From positions 278,965,614 through 279,029,613 of the forward strand of contig CP136064.1 of the NCBI GenBank assembly GCA_032622095.1: 64,000 nt of DNA. The letters are read 5' to 3'. This stretch comes from Siphonodentalium dalli (Eukaryota > Mollusca > Scaphopoda > Gadilida > Siphonodentaliidae). Positions 43,512 to 55,235 of this stretch are shown one piece after another (position 1 is the stretch's first letter; every line of letters begins with the position of its first letter). Below the pieces are notes generated by a model. That model saw only the letters and a list, made by a program, of their open reading frames with translations, did no database searches and had not been told where the DNA came from. A program made the translations under genes and the position numbers.

Positions 43512-43912
43512 AACCCTTTACCAAACAAAACGGCCAAAACCGGCCAAATAAAGCTTCAACAGCCTAAAATATCTTCGGTCTGTCTCAATAGAACCATACA
43601 AATATGGATATCATTGGAACCGGCTCCTTGACCACATTGTGATAGTTACAGTTATGCCCTGTGCCAATGCATTCTCTTATATATGCGAGTCGACCATAGG
43701 TCGCCTCGCATATATAAGAGAATGCATTGGCCTAAAAAAAATCTTTTTTTAACACTTTTTACCATTTTCTTACATTCTTTAACAATTTTATAATTTTTAA
43801 TGTGTTAAGCCAATGCATTCTCTTATATATGCGAGGCGACCTATGGTCGACTCGCATATATAAGAGATTGCATTGGCACAGGGCCCTTCTGTTGGGTAAA
43901 GGGTTAATAATT
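43512..43912. repeat. Foldback element with two inverted copies of a near-perfect palindrome
   Basis: Outer termini are TTAACCCTTTACC and GGTAAAGGGTTAA. Inside, 43667-43732 and 43809-43878 are each about 66-70 bp near-perfect palindromes (CCAATGCATTCTCTTATATA ... reverse). The two are inverted copies of each other around an A/T-rich spacer. Non-coding. Confidence 0.95.
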
Positions 43913-44019
43913 CCTGCAACAAATATCTAGCTCATCCACTGCATGAGTTCCAGATATCAGTCATCCAAATGTCTGAAGCGATGTTTTATAGATTACGTTA
44001 GTGATGTAGGTTGTTTCTG

Positions 44020-44310
44020 ACCCTGATGATTCTTACCCGTAATATTAGCAGAAGAACATAGTGTGTACAGACTCAGCAGGCCCTGATTATTCTTACCCAT
44101 AATGTTAGCAGAAGAACATAGTGTGTACAGACTCATCAGCAGGAGATAAAACATCGTCTATTGACAGCAACTTGCTCACAGGATCATAATATCATGACAT
44201 CTGAAGACCACTAAAAAGACAGGATCATAATATCATGACATCTGAAGACCACTAAAAAGACAGGATGATAATATAATGACATCTGAAGACCACTAACAAG
44301 TTTAAAATTT
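44020..44310. repeat. Short direct repeats
   Basis: Two copies of CCCTGAT(G/T)ATTCTTACCC...GTGTGTACAGACTCA (about 67 bp apart), then three copies of an ~43-bp unit containing GGATCATAATATCATGACAT. Confidence 0.93.
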
Positions 44311-44401
44311 ATCATCTGGTGTAGTCTGAAATGAAAGTACCAATGACACTGTAGCTCAACTTGCAGAGGGAATACTTTGGAAAATGTTATGAATATTGTA
44401 G

Positions 44402-44957
44402 TTAAAGGGGTACTGTACGCCATTTTCAATAAATTCCCGGTAATAACTACGATCTAATATCGATATTATACAGAAAAATAAGTAATTTGAGTCGAAGGTG
44501 TATTCTTAAACGATCAGGTTAATAGGTTATCTTAAAATCAAAGTTGATAAAAAATTTATTTATAACATAAATTACGAATTTCCGTGTACAAGACGTAATC
44601 AAATTAATTCACGGATAGTGGATTGGGTAACGCGTGGCACACATGATCGTGTAAACAGTTATATTGATAAGGGGCTTAAACTCAAGCCACTCACTGACTG
44701 GTGACTATACAATAACTTCAATGAGTATATGGGACTAGAATACATATAATATAACATTTATTTGATACATTCGCTTGAAAACTGTACAAAAATTACTCGA
44801 CAACGATAATTTGTATTTTCGCATTCCGGTTAATCTGCCATCCATAACATTACTTCGTACTCAACAGACTTTCAAATAAAGGAAATCTGGTTACCTTGTG
44901 CTACGACTCAGAGACTATAGAAACCAACAACAACATTTGAGTACAGTATCCCTTTAA
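44402..44957. mobile_element. 556-bp terminal-inverted-repeat element
   Basis: TTAAAGGGGTACTGTA at the left mirrors TACAGTATCCCTTTAA at the right. AT-rich, no coding frame; MITE-like. Confidence 0.85.
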
Positions 44958-46895
44958 GGGTCAGTCCGGCAGCCGGCAATGCTAATGCGTGTTTTCGTGC
45001 ATAATTTTTGTCCACTGTGGTGATGTATAGGGTATACATCTGAATAATCCGGCCACCTGATGACCCACCAGCAGCCTTGAGGAATTTGATAAATTCGGCT
45101 TCAATTAAAAAATTGCCGTCGTTATCAAAAGGAGACGGTTTTTACTGGGAAAGAAACTGAAAAGTATAGCACTAGCAGAATAATATATGTCTCTAATTTG
45201 TGACGAAAGTCTCAAAGAAGACAATCCAGGCGACAGCTTGAAATTATCAAAATCTCAGTTTTTACTTAATTTCGAAATAAAGCCCTCAATAGCGGTATAT
45301 GAAGTCCTAATGACCAGAAATTGGTATTTGTCAAACTGGTGGTTCAGTCACGACGGTCTGACAAGAATATAGCCATCGAATGGGAACATTGTTTAAATAT
45401 GTAAATAGGGCGAACTTCCGCGAAGAACGTATGGTAACCACTAATTTTAGAGTGATTTTGAAATCTTGGCACGTATTTGGAATACGACTCTATATAATTA
45501 TACTAGTAGCCCAGATTAACAAAAAAATCGTGACTGGCCGGATTAAAGCATGAAATTTGGTACATAAGTTCTTTGACCAAGCGGTAATCTTTTTGGCGGG
45601 GGGTGCCCGGACTACCAGATACTGGTGAGGAATAAATTTGATTTCCATGGCAACGGCATCTGGAAAATGCCTCTTTCTGTGAAACTAATTGGTACTATGT
45701 TTGATATTAGTATATAAGTTGAGAATACAAGTGATTGGCCACTTCACAATATAAATGGGGAGAGACATATGTGTCAAGGTCATCCACTAAGGTCAAGGTC
45801 ATTTAATAATATGTTCATTTACAACAAGTAATTATACATACACATGCCCCTAAATGCATTTATTTCGCAAATAACCCCAAACCATGTAATTTATTTAGAA
45901 TCGGAGGTTTCTTGCCTTGAATATGTTCTATGAACTGCCTGATAGGTGTATTTCGTTTTCCAGTTTGAACTATTTGAATTGTCATAATCAGGGCCAGATT
46001 ATGACATTTTTTTTATCTGAGCTGTCCATCTTTGCCATGGTAATAGCCTGTCATTTGTAATAAAAAAATGGGTTTCGTAAAATGTTTGTGAATTTTCAGC
46101 AACGTATGTTTTCATAAAGCCCATATACTGGAGACATTGGAAACCAACGTTAACAAGCTTCTTATCAATTAGTTTCCTAAAATTGGTGTTACCATAGCAA
46201 CAGTGTGTGATTTCTGAGAAATCTGGAAAATTATCGTATATAAAGTATATTGGTGACAGGACTTGACTGGATATAGTTATATAATAATATTTATATAAAT
46301 ATATTCGTGAGCGAGTGAATGAGTGTATGCCTGAATGTATGTATCAGATGAATATTATCTATCTATATTTTGTATTTTGTACAACCATTTATTATGTATG
46401 TTAAATCATCTGACTGATTCAATAAAAAATTTAAAAAAAAATAAAAAATATATATATATATATATATATATATTCTCCATAACGGACCGCCAGTACTCAT
46501 CTCAAGGGTCAAGGTCATTGTGAAAGGTCGAGGTCATTGGAAAAATGCTGTCTTAATCACTTTAGGTCATATTGTTTGTGTTTCTGATTAACCTACCTCA
46601 ATGTGTTGCATTAGTCCATGAGCTGGTAGGACCCCTGGTGCACACACTTCTTCTTTGGTATTTCTATGTAACCTATTGTGTTACCATTATGATGTGGTGG
46701 GGGAAATGGTATCCCATATACGGGGGATGTCATTGTGATTGAATTTATCAGGCGATGTGTGATTTTGTGGGTATTGGAATACTCTATCCACCGGTAGCAA
46801 AAAATATATGACGTTGTCATTGACGATGTCACCATATGTCAAAAGGTCACGCGATGGCAATGAAAATGCAAATATAATAGTCAGGAAGCTGATAG
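44958..46895. other. Non-coding with decayed repeats
   Basis: Contains AAAGCATGAAATTTGGTACA and TCAAGGTCATTTAATAA-type blocks, also scattered across 56300-58400, plus a (TA)n tract near 46448-46475. No supported gene. Confidence 0.6.
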
Positions 46896-47100
46896 GGTAT
46901 GCCTACTTCTACACCGCACACCACACGTCCTTCGTGTGTTGGTTTGTCGGACGGTGACAATCCAAGTAATGTCCCATTGGAGCTATACTCTGATGAATAT
47001 ATAGTTTGTATGAAAAACAGAACCATGAACAAGTCGAAGTGTGCGAGCGGGAAAATATTCACCCAAGAGTACGACAGGTGTGCAGATGGAATAGACACTG
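46896..47100 (+). CDS. Chitin-binding (CBM14/peritrophin-A-like) domain exon
   Basis: The frame contains PSCVGLSDGDNPSNVPLELY, EYIVCMKNRTMNKSKC and ASGKIFTQEYDRCADG. This is the Cys and aromatic pattern of type-2 chitin-binding domains (DG-x-NP ... Y-x-x-Y-x-x-C ... C-x-x-G-x-x-F ... C). In-frame TAG at 46893-46895 means the exon begins after it; the acceptor is uncertain. The 3' end is the first of a series of splice donors, CACTG|GTAAAT at 47100/47101. Other exons of the gene were not found in the window. Products of this family are usually secreted and occur in shells, cuticle or gut lining. Confidence 0.75.
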
Positions 47101-47618
47101 GTAAATGTATCATACATCTATTAATATACACTGGTAAGTGCATCATACATCTATTAATATACACTGGTAAGTGCATCATACATCTATTAATATACACTGG
47201 TAAGTGTATCATACATCTATTAATATACACTGGTAAGTGTATCATACATCTATTAATATACACTGGTAAGTGCATCATACATCTATTAATATACAATGGT
47301 AAGTGCATCATACATCTATTAATATACACTGGTAAGTGTATCATACATCTATTAATATACACTGGTAAGTGTATCATACATCTATTAATATACACTGGTA
47401 AGTGTATCATACATCTATTAATATACACTGGTAAGTGTATCATACATCTATTAATATACACTGGTAAGTGTATCATACATCTATTAATATACACTGGTAA
47501 GTGTATCATACATCTATTAATATACACTGGTAAGTGTATCATACATCTATTAATATACACTGGTAAGTGTATCATACATTTATTAATATACACTGGTAAG
47601 TGTATCATACATCTATTC
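47101..47618 (+). repeat. 33-bp minisatellite, 16 copies, each with a splice-donor consensus
   Basis: Copies start with GT at 47101, then every 33 bp to 47596. All but the first read CACTG|GTAAGT (one copy has CAATG). The unit is 11 codons long, so the plus frame stays open as GKCIIHLLIYT repeats and the minus frame as CMIHLPVYINR repeats. The array begins exactly at the donor of the chitin-binding exon. Confidence 0.95.
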
Positions 47619-47739
47619 GTTATCTTCGCGTCTCAAATTAAACCAAGAAAACCAATGTCAGAAATGGTAACGCGCTCAAGATCATCTATATCTATATTTG
47701 CGAATGTCTGTCTGTCTGTCTGTGTTCTATAGAAATTCA

Positions 47740-48895
47740 CAGGGGACCATCTAGATGGCACCAAAGGGGTCTACTAGGGGTAACTTTTTACGAGAAAGAT
47801 AATGGTGAGGGTTAGGATTGCCACGAAACTTATATATAATCATCCCCATGATAAAAGGAATCTGATGGTGTGGTTTAAATATGTCAAGAGTGGCGCCGTT
47901 CGAGTCAGGGATGCACGGAAGGGGATAGGGGCACCAAAATTGATAAACTAAGTTTAGCGCCGAGGGACCATCTAGATGGCACCAAACGGTCTACTATGGG
48001 TAACTTTTAACGAGAAAGATGATGGTGCGGGTTAGAATTTTCTAAAGTGACGCCGTTTTCAGGGCAAAAAAGGGGGAGGGGTAGAAAAAATGTTTGGCAC
48101 CGATTGCCACGAAACTTTTATATAATCATTCCCATGATATTAGGAATCTAATGGTATTGTTTAAATATGTCAAACGTGGCGCCATTCGCGTCAGGGACGC
48201 ACGGAAGGGGAGAGGGGCACCAAAATTGATAAAACTAATTTTAGCGCCGATTTCCACCAAATTGATATATATTCTTCTACATGATACAATGAATCTAATT
48301 GTGCGATTTAAAGACTCCAAATTGATGTCGTTTGGATGAAAGATTGTGGGAGGGCACTCAATTTGATAAGAATGGGTTTAGTCGCCGATTGCCACCACAC
48401 TTATACAATATCATCCCCATGGTATGAGGAGTCTAATGGTGTGGCTTAGTTCTGTCAAAAGTGGCGTCATTCGAATCAGGGTTGAACTGAAAGGCAGAGG
48501 GGCACCAAAATTGATTCGCAATAATTTTAGCGCCAATTTCCACCAAAGTGATACGCATTCTTTTCCATAATACGAGGAGTCTGATCGTGTGATTTAAAGA
48601 CGCCATGTTGGTGCTGTTTGGGAGAGAGATGGGGGTTAGTGGGCACTAAATTTGATCAAATTGGTACAAGCTGTCACAAGTGGGGCCATTCGAGTCAGGA
48701 TGCATAGAGTGTGAGAGGAACACAAAAAAGATGAACAATATGTTTAGCGCTGATTTTCACCAGACTGATACATATTCTCTGTGGTATGAGAAATCTAATC
48801 GTGTGGTTTAGATACGCCAAATTGGTGCCGTTTGGATGAGAGATATGGGGGCCCTAAATTTGATACGAAATTGTATACTCGCCAATTTTATACAA
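47740..48895. repeat. Degenerate long tandem repeats (GGCACCAAAATTGATA family)
   Basis: Blocks such as GGCACCAAAATTGATAAA, AATTTTAGCGCCGATTTCCA, ATGATA-rich and GTGGCGCCATTCG recur every ~170-300 bp. The same family resumes at 53264-53610 on the far side of later insertions. Confidence 0.85.
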
Positions 48896-49904
48896 TGAAA
48901 GTGTCAATGACACTGTAGCTCAACTTCTAAAGGGAATAATTTCATGTGTTACAGTCAATGGAGTGATTAGGAATGTGGAAAGTTGAAAGGCCTAGTTGTG
49001 CAAAGAGTAAAATCCAAGATGGCTGCTGACGGCCATGTTTTTTGGCCGAAATGACCCCAAACAGACTCGTTCCCATCTAAATGTCATTGTTAACATCCAT
49101 GACAAATTTCATGATGATCCGACAAAAGATACGACCTGTACCCTATGTGAAAGGATTTAGTCATGTAAAGAATAAAATACTGCTGCCGGTCATGTTTTTT
49201 GGGCAAATGACCTCAAAATGACCCGTTTCCCATCTACATGTCATTGTTAACATCCATGACAAATCTCATTATGATATTGACAAGATACGACTTGTAGCCC
49301 GTGCCAAAGGATTTAGTCATGCAAAGAGTAAAATCCAAGATGGCTGCTGGCGGGCATGTTTTTGGCCGAATGTCCCCCAAAAGGACTCATTCCCATCTAC
49401 ATGTCATTGTTAACGTCCATGACAAATTTCATGAAGATCCAACCAAAGCTACGACCTGTAGCCCGCGCCAAAGGATTTAGTCATGCAAACAGTAAAATCC
49501 AAGATGGCTGCTGGCGGCCATGTTTTTTGGCCGAACGACCCCAAAATAACTCGTTCCCATCTACATGTCAATATTAACATCCGTGACAAATTTCATGATG
49601 ATCAAACAAATAGTACGACATGTAGCCTGCGCCAATGGATTTAATTTTGAAATCCAAGATGGCCACCAGCGGCCATGTTTTTTGGCCGAATAACCCCAAA
49701 ATGACTCGTTCCCATCTACATGTCAATTTCAACAATCATGACAAATTTCATAAAGATCAGACCAAAGGTACAACATGTAGCCCGCGCCAAAGGAAATTGT
49801 TGACGGACACACGCACACACGCACGCACACACACAGATACACACGGACGACGGACGCCAACCCATGGCAATAGCTCAAACTTACAAAGTATGTTGAGCTA
49901 AAAA
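48896..49904. mobile_element. Repeat element C, copy 1 (five internal ~160-bp units)
   Basis: Head: TGAAAGTGTCAATGACACTG then TAGCTCAACTT. Body: five tandem units with AAAATCCAAGATGGCTGCTG, GGCCATGTTTTTTGGCCGAA and CATCTACATGTCA. Tail: GCGCCAAAGGAAATTGTTGA, a (CA)n-rich stretch and GTTGAGCTAAAAA. AGCTCAACTT and its complement form short termini. Confidence 0.87.
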
Positions 49905-50169
49905 TGTATTATACTTTTTAAAATAATATTTTTTCCGCTAAAGGAAGCCTTTCACACTGAACTATATGGATTAGAATGCAAGCCCAGGAGGAGGCACGAG
50001 CAATAAAGTTAATAGCCAAATGTAGAGGGGAATGTACTCTTCTAAAACAGATTGCACATAAATATGAACTCTTAATGAATCTGTTATGATTAGTTACGTG
50101 GAAATAACTCATATAGTTAGAGTTCTATATTGCTCAAACGTGTACCTCCCCCCTTGTTTTGGAAGAAAC
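49905..50169. other. Unique sequence between repeats
   Basis: No feature recognised. Confidence 0.5.
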
Positions 50170-50940
50170 ATCCCAGGTGGTGCCATCCAATTCATAGTTG
50201 CGAGCGAACCGAGCAAGTATAACGGAATAAGATACTCTCCGTTCGTCTTCTCTTTTTTTTCTTCTTCTTTCTTCATCTTTCAGTTCTAATGTCCCAGCCG
50301 CTATGGGATGCAAGGAGAATAACTCACTCTCCGCCTTAGCGACAGAACGACCTGCACTGGAGGAGGCCCACTCCGAAGATGGCGAGACAACCAACTTTAA
50401 GAGTTAACTAACTGTTGTTCGCCACAGCAAATGGCAGATAACCTGATGCCCAATTTGTGGCACAGGGATCAAATTGAGAACCCATTAGCCCAAATGGGTT
50501 GGACAACTATACGTGAGTCAAGCCATCGGATCAGAGGGAGCCCCCACCACCGCATGCTGCAGGTGGTCGTGCCCAAGCTAATATCCTGGCCAATCGAGAG
50601 GGTGAGGAGAGGTCATTGTTCTCCTATCCCAAGACGGTTGAGTGGCAGGCAAGGCCGTGTCGGGATGACGAGCGTGGCCAGGGGGTCCCGGCGCTTTACC
50701 TCTATGGGTACGGCCCCCGCCCTGCGTTAAAGCTGCCGAAGGCCGTCCGGACGGTGTCGATACGTGGCCACACGATTTGGCAGTTTTAGCGCCCAGAACC
50801 GCTAGCGCCTGGTGGGGACAAAACGTCCTGGGGGTCCCAAGTACCCCGACAGCTCCACCAGGCGCATCCCCACGAATTGGTTGAACCGTCGAGATGTAAC
50901 CGGAGGAGCGTGAACTGGTCCTCCTTTCCTTCTTAGAACA
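50170..50940. other. GC-rich unidentified segment
   Basis: Sharp change to GC-rich sequence after a pyrimidine tract (TTCTTCTTCTTTCTTCATC). Contains a 99-codon plus-strand frame (50431-50730) that I do not recognise, and a CCGTCCGGACGG palindrome near 50742. It could be a retroelement 5' UTR or end piece, or an older transferred fragment. No domain evidence. Confidence 0.4.
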
Positions 50941-51014
50941 GTTATCACATGTCTTTGAGGTACCTATGTATCACAAGATATCATGTAGAAACCCTGTGAT
51001 ACACATTGCGTATA

Positions 51015-51540
51015 TCTCATATATATTTTGAAGACCTCTGTCTGTATGTATGTTTGTTTGTTTGTTTGTTTGTTTGTCTGTCTGTCTGTCATTTATACAA
51101 ATCTACGATTCTCGACCGATCGGGACGAAACTTGGTACGTGTGTGTAGTTTGACCAGGCGGTGAACGTTGTCGTATTGGCGAGCCCGTGCGGCGCCCGCT
51201 TCGCGCATGCGCAGACGAGATCTCGGAAACGGGTGGAGCTATCGACTTGATATTTGGTATGTGAATGTATCTTGCCCCGGATGCGAATTTTATCGGGTCG
51301 CCGAGCCCGTGCGACGCCAGCTTCGCGCATGCGCAGACGAGATCTCGGCAACGGGTGGAGCTATCGACTTGAAATTTGGTATGTGAATGTGTCTTGCCCC
51401 GGATACGAATTTTATCGGGTCGCCGAGCCCGTGCGACGCCAGCTTCGCGCATGCGCAGACCAGATCTCGGAAACGGGTGGAGCTATCGACTTGAAATTTG
51501 GTTTTTGAATAGCCCGGACAACGTCGGGCTCATCGGCTAG
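51015..51540 (+). mobile_element. Probable non-autonomous Helitron
   Basis: Candidate 5' end TCTCATATATATTTTG is preceded by A. The 3' end is CTAG followed by T. About 10 nt before CTAG is a short GC hairpin (GCCCGGACAACGTCGGGC). A-T insertion, 5' TC, and 3' hairpin plus CTRR are Helitron features. The interior has a (TTTG)n/(TCTG)n tract and about 2.8 copies of a 122-bp GC-rich unit (GAGCCCGTGCGACGCCAGC... GATCTCGG). No Rep/helicase. Confidence 0.7.
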
Positions 51541-51590
51541 TATATATATATATATATAAAATGATATAATAGATATATCAGGGTGATTGA

Positions 51591-53263
51591 TGAAAGTGTC
51601 AATGACACTGCAGCTCAACTTATGTAGGGGAATAATTTAATGGTTGACAGTAAATGGAGGAATAGGAAAGGTGCTAATTGAAATGTCTAACCTATGCCAA
51701 AGGATTTAGTCATGCAAAGAGTAAAATCCAAGATGGCTGCTGGCGGCCATGTTTTTTTTTTGTCCGAATAGCCCCAAAAGGACTCGTTCCCATCTACATG
51801 TCATTGTTAACATCCGTGACAAATTTCATGAAGATATGACCAAAGCTAAGACCTGTAGCCCGCGCCATAGAATTTAGTCATGCAAAGAGTAAAATCCAAG
51901 ATGGCTGCTGGCGACCATGTTTTTTAACCGAACGAACCCAAAATGACGCGTTCCATCTACATGTCATTGTTAAGATCCATGACAAATTTCATGAAGATCG
52001 ACAAAAGCTACGAACTGTAACCCGCGTCAAAGGATTTAGTCATGCAAAGAGTAAAATCCAAGATGGCTGCTGGCGGCCATGTTTTTTGGCCGAACGACCC
52101 GAAAATGACTCATTCCCATCTACATGTCAATATCCATAACATCCATGACAAATTTCATGATGATCAGACGAATAGTACGACCCGTAGTCCGCGCCAATGG
52201 GTTTAATTTTGAAATCCAAGATGGCCGCCAGCGCCCTTGTTTTTTGGTCGATCGACCCCAAAAGGACTCCTTCCCATCTGCATGTCATTGTTAAGATCCA
52301 TGACAAATGTCATGGTGATCAGACGAATAGTACGACCTGTAGCCCACGCCAAAGGATTTAGTCATGCAAAGAGTAAAATCCAAGATGGCTGCTGGCGGCC
52401 ATTTTTATGGCCAAACGAACCCAAAATGACTCGTTCCCATCTACATGTCAATATTAACACCCATGACAAATGTCATGGTGATCAGACGAATAGTACGACC
52501 TGTAGCCCGCGAAAATGGATTTAATTTTTAATCCAAGATGGCCGCCAGCAGCCATGTTTTTTGGCCGAATGACCCCAAACGGACTCATTCACATCTACAT
52601 GTCATTGTTAACATCCATGACAAATTTCATGAATATCCGACCAAAGCTACGATCGACCTGTAGCCCGCGCCAAAGGATTTAGTCATGCAAAGAGTAAAAT
52701 CCAAGATGGCTGCTGGCGGCCATGTTTTTTGGCCGAACGACTCCAACATGACTCGTTCCCATCTACATGTCAATGTTAACATCCATGACAAATTTCATGA
52801 TGATCAGACGAACAGTACGACCTGTAGACCGCGCCAATGGATTAAATTTTGAAATCCAAGATGGCCGCGAGCGGCCATGTTTTTTGGCCGAACAACCCCC
52901 AAAATGACTCGTTTCCCATCTACATGTCATTGCCAACAGCCATGACAAATTTCATGATGATCAGACGAACAGTACGACGTGTAGACCGCGCCATTGGATT
53001 TAATTTTGAAATCCAAGATGACCGCCAGCAGCCATGTGTTTTGGCCGATTGACCCCAAAATGGCTCGTTCCCATCTACATGTCAATGTCAACAGTCGAGA
53101 CAAATTCCATGAAGATCAGACGAAAGGTACAACATGTAGCCCGCGCCAAAGGAAATTGTTGACGGACACACGGACACACAGACACACGGACACAGAGACA
53201 CACGGACGACGGACGCCAACCCATGGCAATAGCTCAAACGTACAAAGTAAGTTGAGCTAAAAA
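51591..53263. mobile_element. Repeat element C, copy 2 (nine internal units)
   Basis: Same head and tail as 48896-49904 but with about nine internal ~160-bp units. Follows the Helitron-like element by 50 bp of (TA)n-containing sequence. Confidence 0.87.
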
Positions 53264-53610
53264 CGTATACAGCATCATCCACACGGTATGAGGAGTCTAA
53301 TGGGGTGTCTTAAAGCTGGTAAAAGTGGCGTCATTCGAGTCAGGGGTGCGCTGAAAAGGAGAGGGGCACCAGAATTGATACACTATAATTTTAGCGCCGA
53401 TTTCCAACAAATTAATACACATTCTTCTCCATGATACAAGAAATCTAATTGTATGATTTAAAGACACGAAATTTATGTCGTTTGGATATGAGATTGGGGG
53501 GGTGTAGGCACTAAATTTGATAAGAATTGGTTTAGTCACCGATTGCTACCGAACAAAATCATCCACATGGTATGAGGAGTCTAATGGTGTGGCTTAAAAC
53601 TGTTTAACGA
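53264..53610. repeat. Continuation of the GGCACCA...TTGATA repeat family
   Basis: GGGGCACCAGAATTGATA, TTTTAGCGCCGATTTCCAAC and CATGGTATGAGGAGTCTAAT match 48180-48450. Confidence 0.85.
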
Positions 53611-54390
53611 AAAAAGTCTATAAAAGTTGAAATATAAGACTTACAAAGCGCAGAAAATACAGTCGGTAAATACATCTTTAGTTATTGAACACAGTGGCGA
53701 TAATGTTTTTGGGAGAGTGATTCACTGTGACCCACTCAACCCCGGAATCGACATACGACATATTACATACGTGTGTTGCTTATCGCACACTGTTTGCATA
53801 TTCTATTCCGACCTCGAAATTAGTTTATTGAATTGAATTGAAATGAACTCAATTTATTGCTCAATTATTAAGGGTATTGTCTTCTTTTGTTGAATTCAAT
53901 GCATTCAGTGATTTTGTATAAATGACATGGGCACAGCTCGTGTGGTATGCTACGTCAATAGCAGGTATTGATAAGTGGACCCTGACTGAGACCACATATC
54001 GATCCATATATAGTGTAAATGTAAAACGTATTATGTCTTATAAATGGCTTATCCACTTGTATTCACTGTGTCACGACATGTATATACATGTACATGTTTT
54101 GTGGTAACCGACGTCAAATATCTGTTTTTATAAATTTTTTAAAGAGCCCCGAACCCCATCCGCGCCATCAAGATAGAGACACCTTTGCTAGTTCTATAAA
54201 CCACACCGTTACATTCCTGGTAAATATTACCTCTATTATTCACATAAGTGGCCTCATTATTTTCTATATATAGTGGACATGCAGACAGACAAATGTTCGA
54301 ACATATATACAGATACTAGATAAAACCAGCTGCATGTGTCATTATATTGTATCGCTTCAATCACAGGCCTAAAATGTTATGTTAATATAT
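53611..54390. other. No feature recognised
   Basis: Unique AT-rich sequence; only short frames without recognisable motifs. Confidence 0.5.
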
Positions 54391-54868
54391 TTAAAGGTAC
54401 TCAATCTGATCAGAGGGTCCCCATCTCAACAGATTCCAACAACAACAATCCGATCAGAGGGTCCTATATTACTATTTCTTTGGCTTTGGGGGTAAAAAAT
54501 ATTTGATTCGAGTCGAGGAACCCATCAAACTAAGCTCAGAGTTATTAGATATTGATTTTTGAAATTTGTTATTTTCTCGAGATGAGTACTAATAATTGCC
54601 CTTAATTTCGTAATCTGCTCGAGATGTGTACACCAAAACACTATTCAAACAGACAAGGATGGATAACTCTAAAATCAAGTGGTAATAATAACGCAATTTT
54701 GACTGTGTTCTGGGACAGAAAGAATAGAAATAACGAAACTTCAAATATCGATATCTGATCACCCTGAGCGTTGATTGGTAGGTTCCTCGACTCGAATCAA
54801 TTATTTTTTACCCCCAAAGCCAAAGAAATAGTAATATAGGACCCGCTGATCGGATTGAGTACCTTTAA
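54391..54868. mobile_element. MITE family A, full copy
   Basis: TTAAAGGTACTCAATCTGAT ... and inverted ...TTGAGTACCTTTAA. The inner inverted blocks (TATTACTATTTCTTTGGCTT / AAGCCAAAGAAATAGTAATA and GATTCGAGTCGAGGAAC / its complement) make a ~130-bp arm. The loop contains CTCTAAAATCAAGTGGTAAT, shared with 4511. Confidence 0.93.
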
Positions 54869-54889
54869 ATAAAGTATAAATATTTTAAT

Positions 54890-55025
54890 TACGGTCCATA
54901 TCAGAATGGGGTCCGTATAAGCCAGGGCCCGTATGTGCCGAGGTCCATATAAGCCAGGGTCCGTAACATTATGTGGTCCGTATAAAAGTCAGGGTCCGTA
55001 TGCATGCGCCAGGGTCTGTAAGTGC
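54890..55025. repeat. GGTCCGTATAAGCCAGGG repeats
   Basis: Five or six degenerate units, inverted relatives of 18189-18412. Confidence 0.85.
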
Positions 55026-55235
55026 CAATATATTATCTATTCTTAGTACTTTTATGTTGGCTGTAAAATATAATGGTACACTTGATTGGTTTTCTATTTT
55101 TGTTATTGTTGTGCTCTGGAAGGCAATACAGATAATAAATCAGAATGAGATGTTTGAATGGGAGGTTTGTCCACTTGTGAGGTAAAAGTTGAGGTTTTTT
55201 TTTAAAGTATAGATTCGCAAATAAGATAAATAAAA

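Larger units (their letters stand above)
40140..43560 (+). pseudogene. Decayed gag-pol LTR-retroelement (probably Ty3/Gypsy-like)
   Basis: Pieces in order on the plus strand. Gag-like sequence runs from about 40187 (TDELPDDLFQCLLPFVDD), shifts frame near 40440, and continues to a CPLCKHAGRREFNHFLSIC zinc-binding motif at about 40640-40695. After a MITE insertion the frame resumes (AGDKRFMNKS). An aspartic-protease region follows with LDTGADNNVV near 41270-41310, ADGHSPLIVPGETRFKL, and a 38-bp duplication at 41479-41543. From about 43290 the start of reverse transcriptase is recognisable (FEAVVNMG, PQRKGRVPQYS, KLIELQSKLEELWVF), ending near 43560. Many stops and frameshifts. Reverse transcriptase motifs, RNase H, integrase and LTRs are absent. 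Clade assignment is tentative. Confidence 0.85.

Noticed and set aside
46847-47608. 253-codon minus-strand ORF
   Set aside because: Produced by the 33-bp repeat being free of stops on both strands; no independent coding signal.
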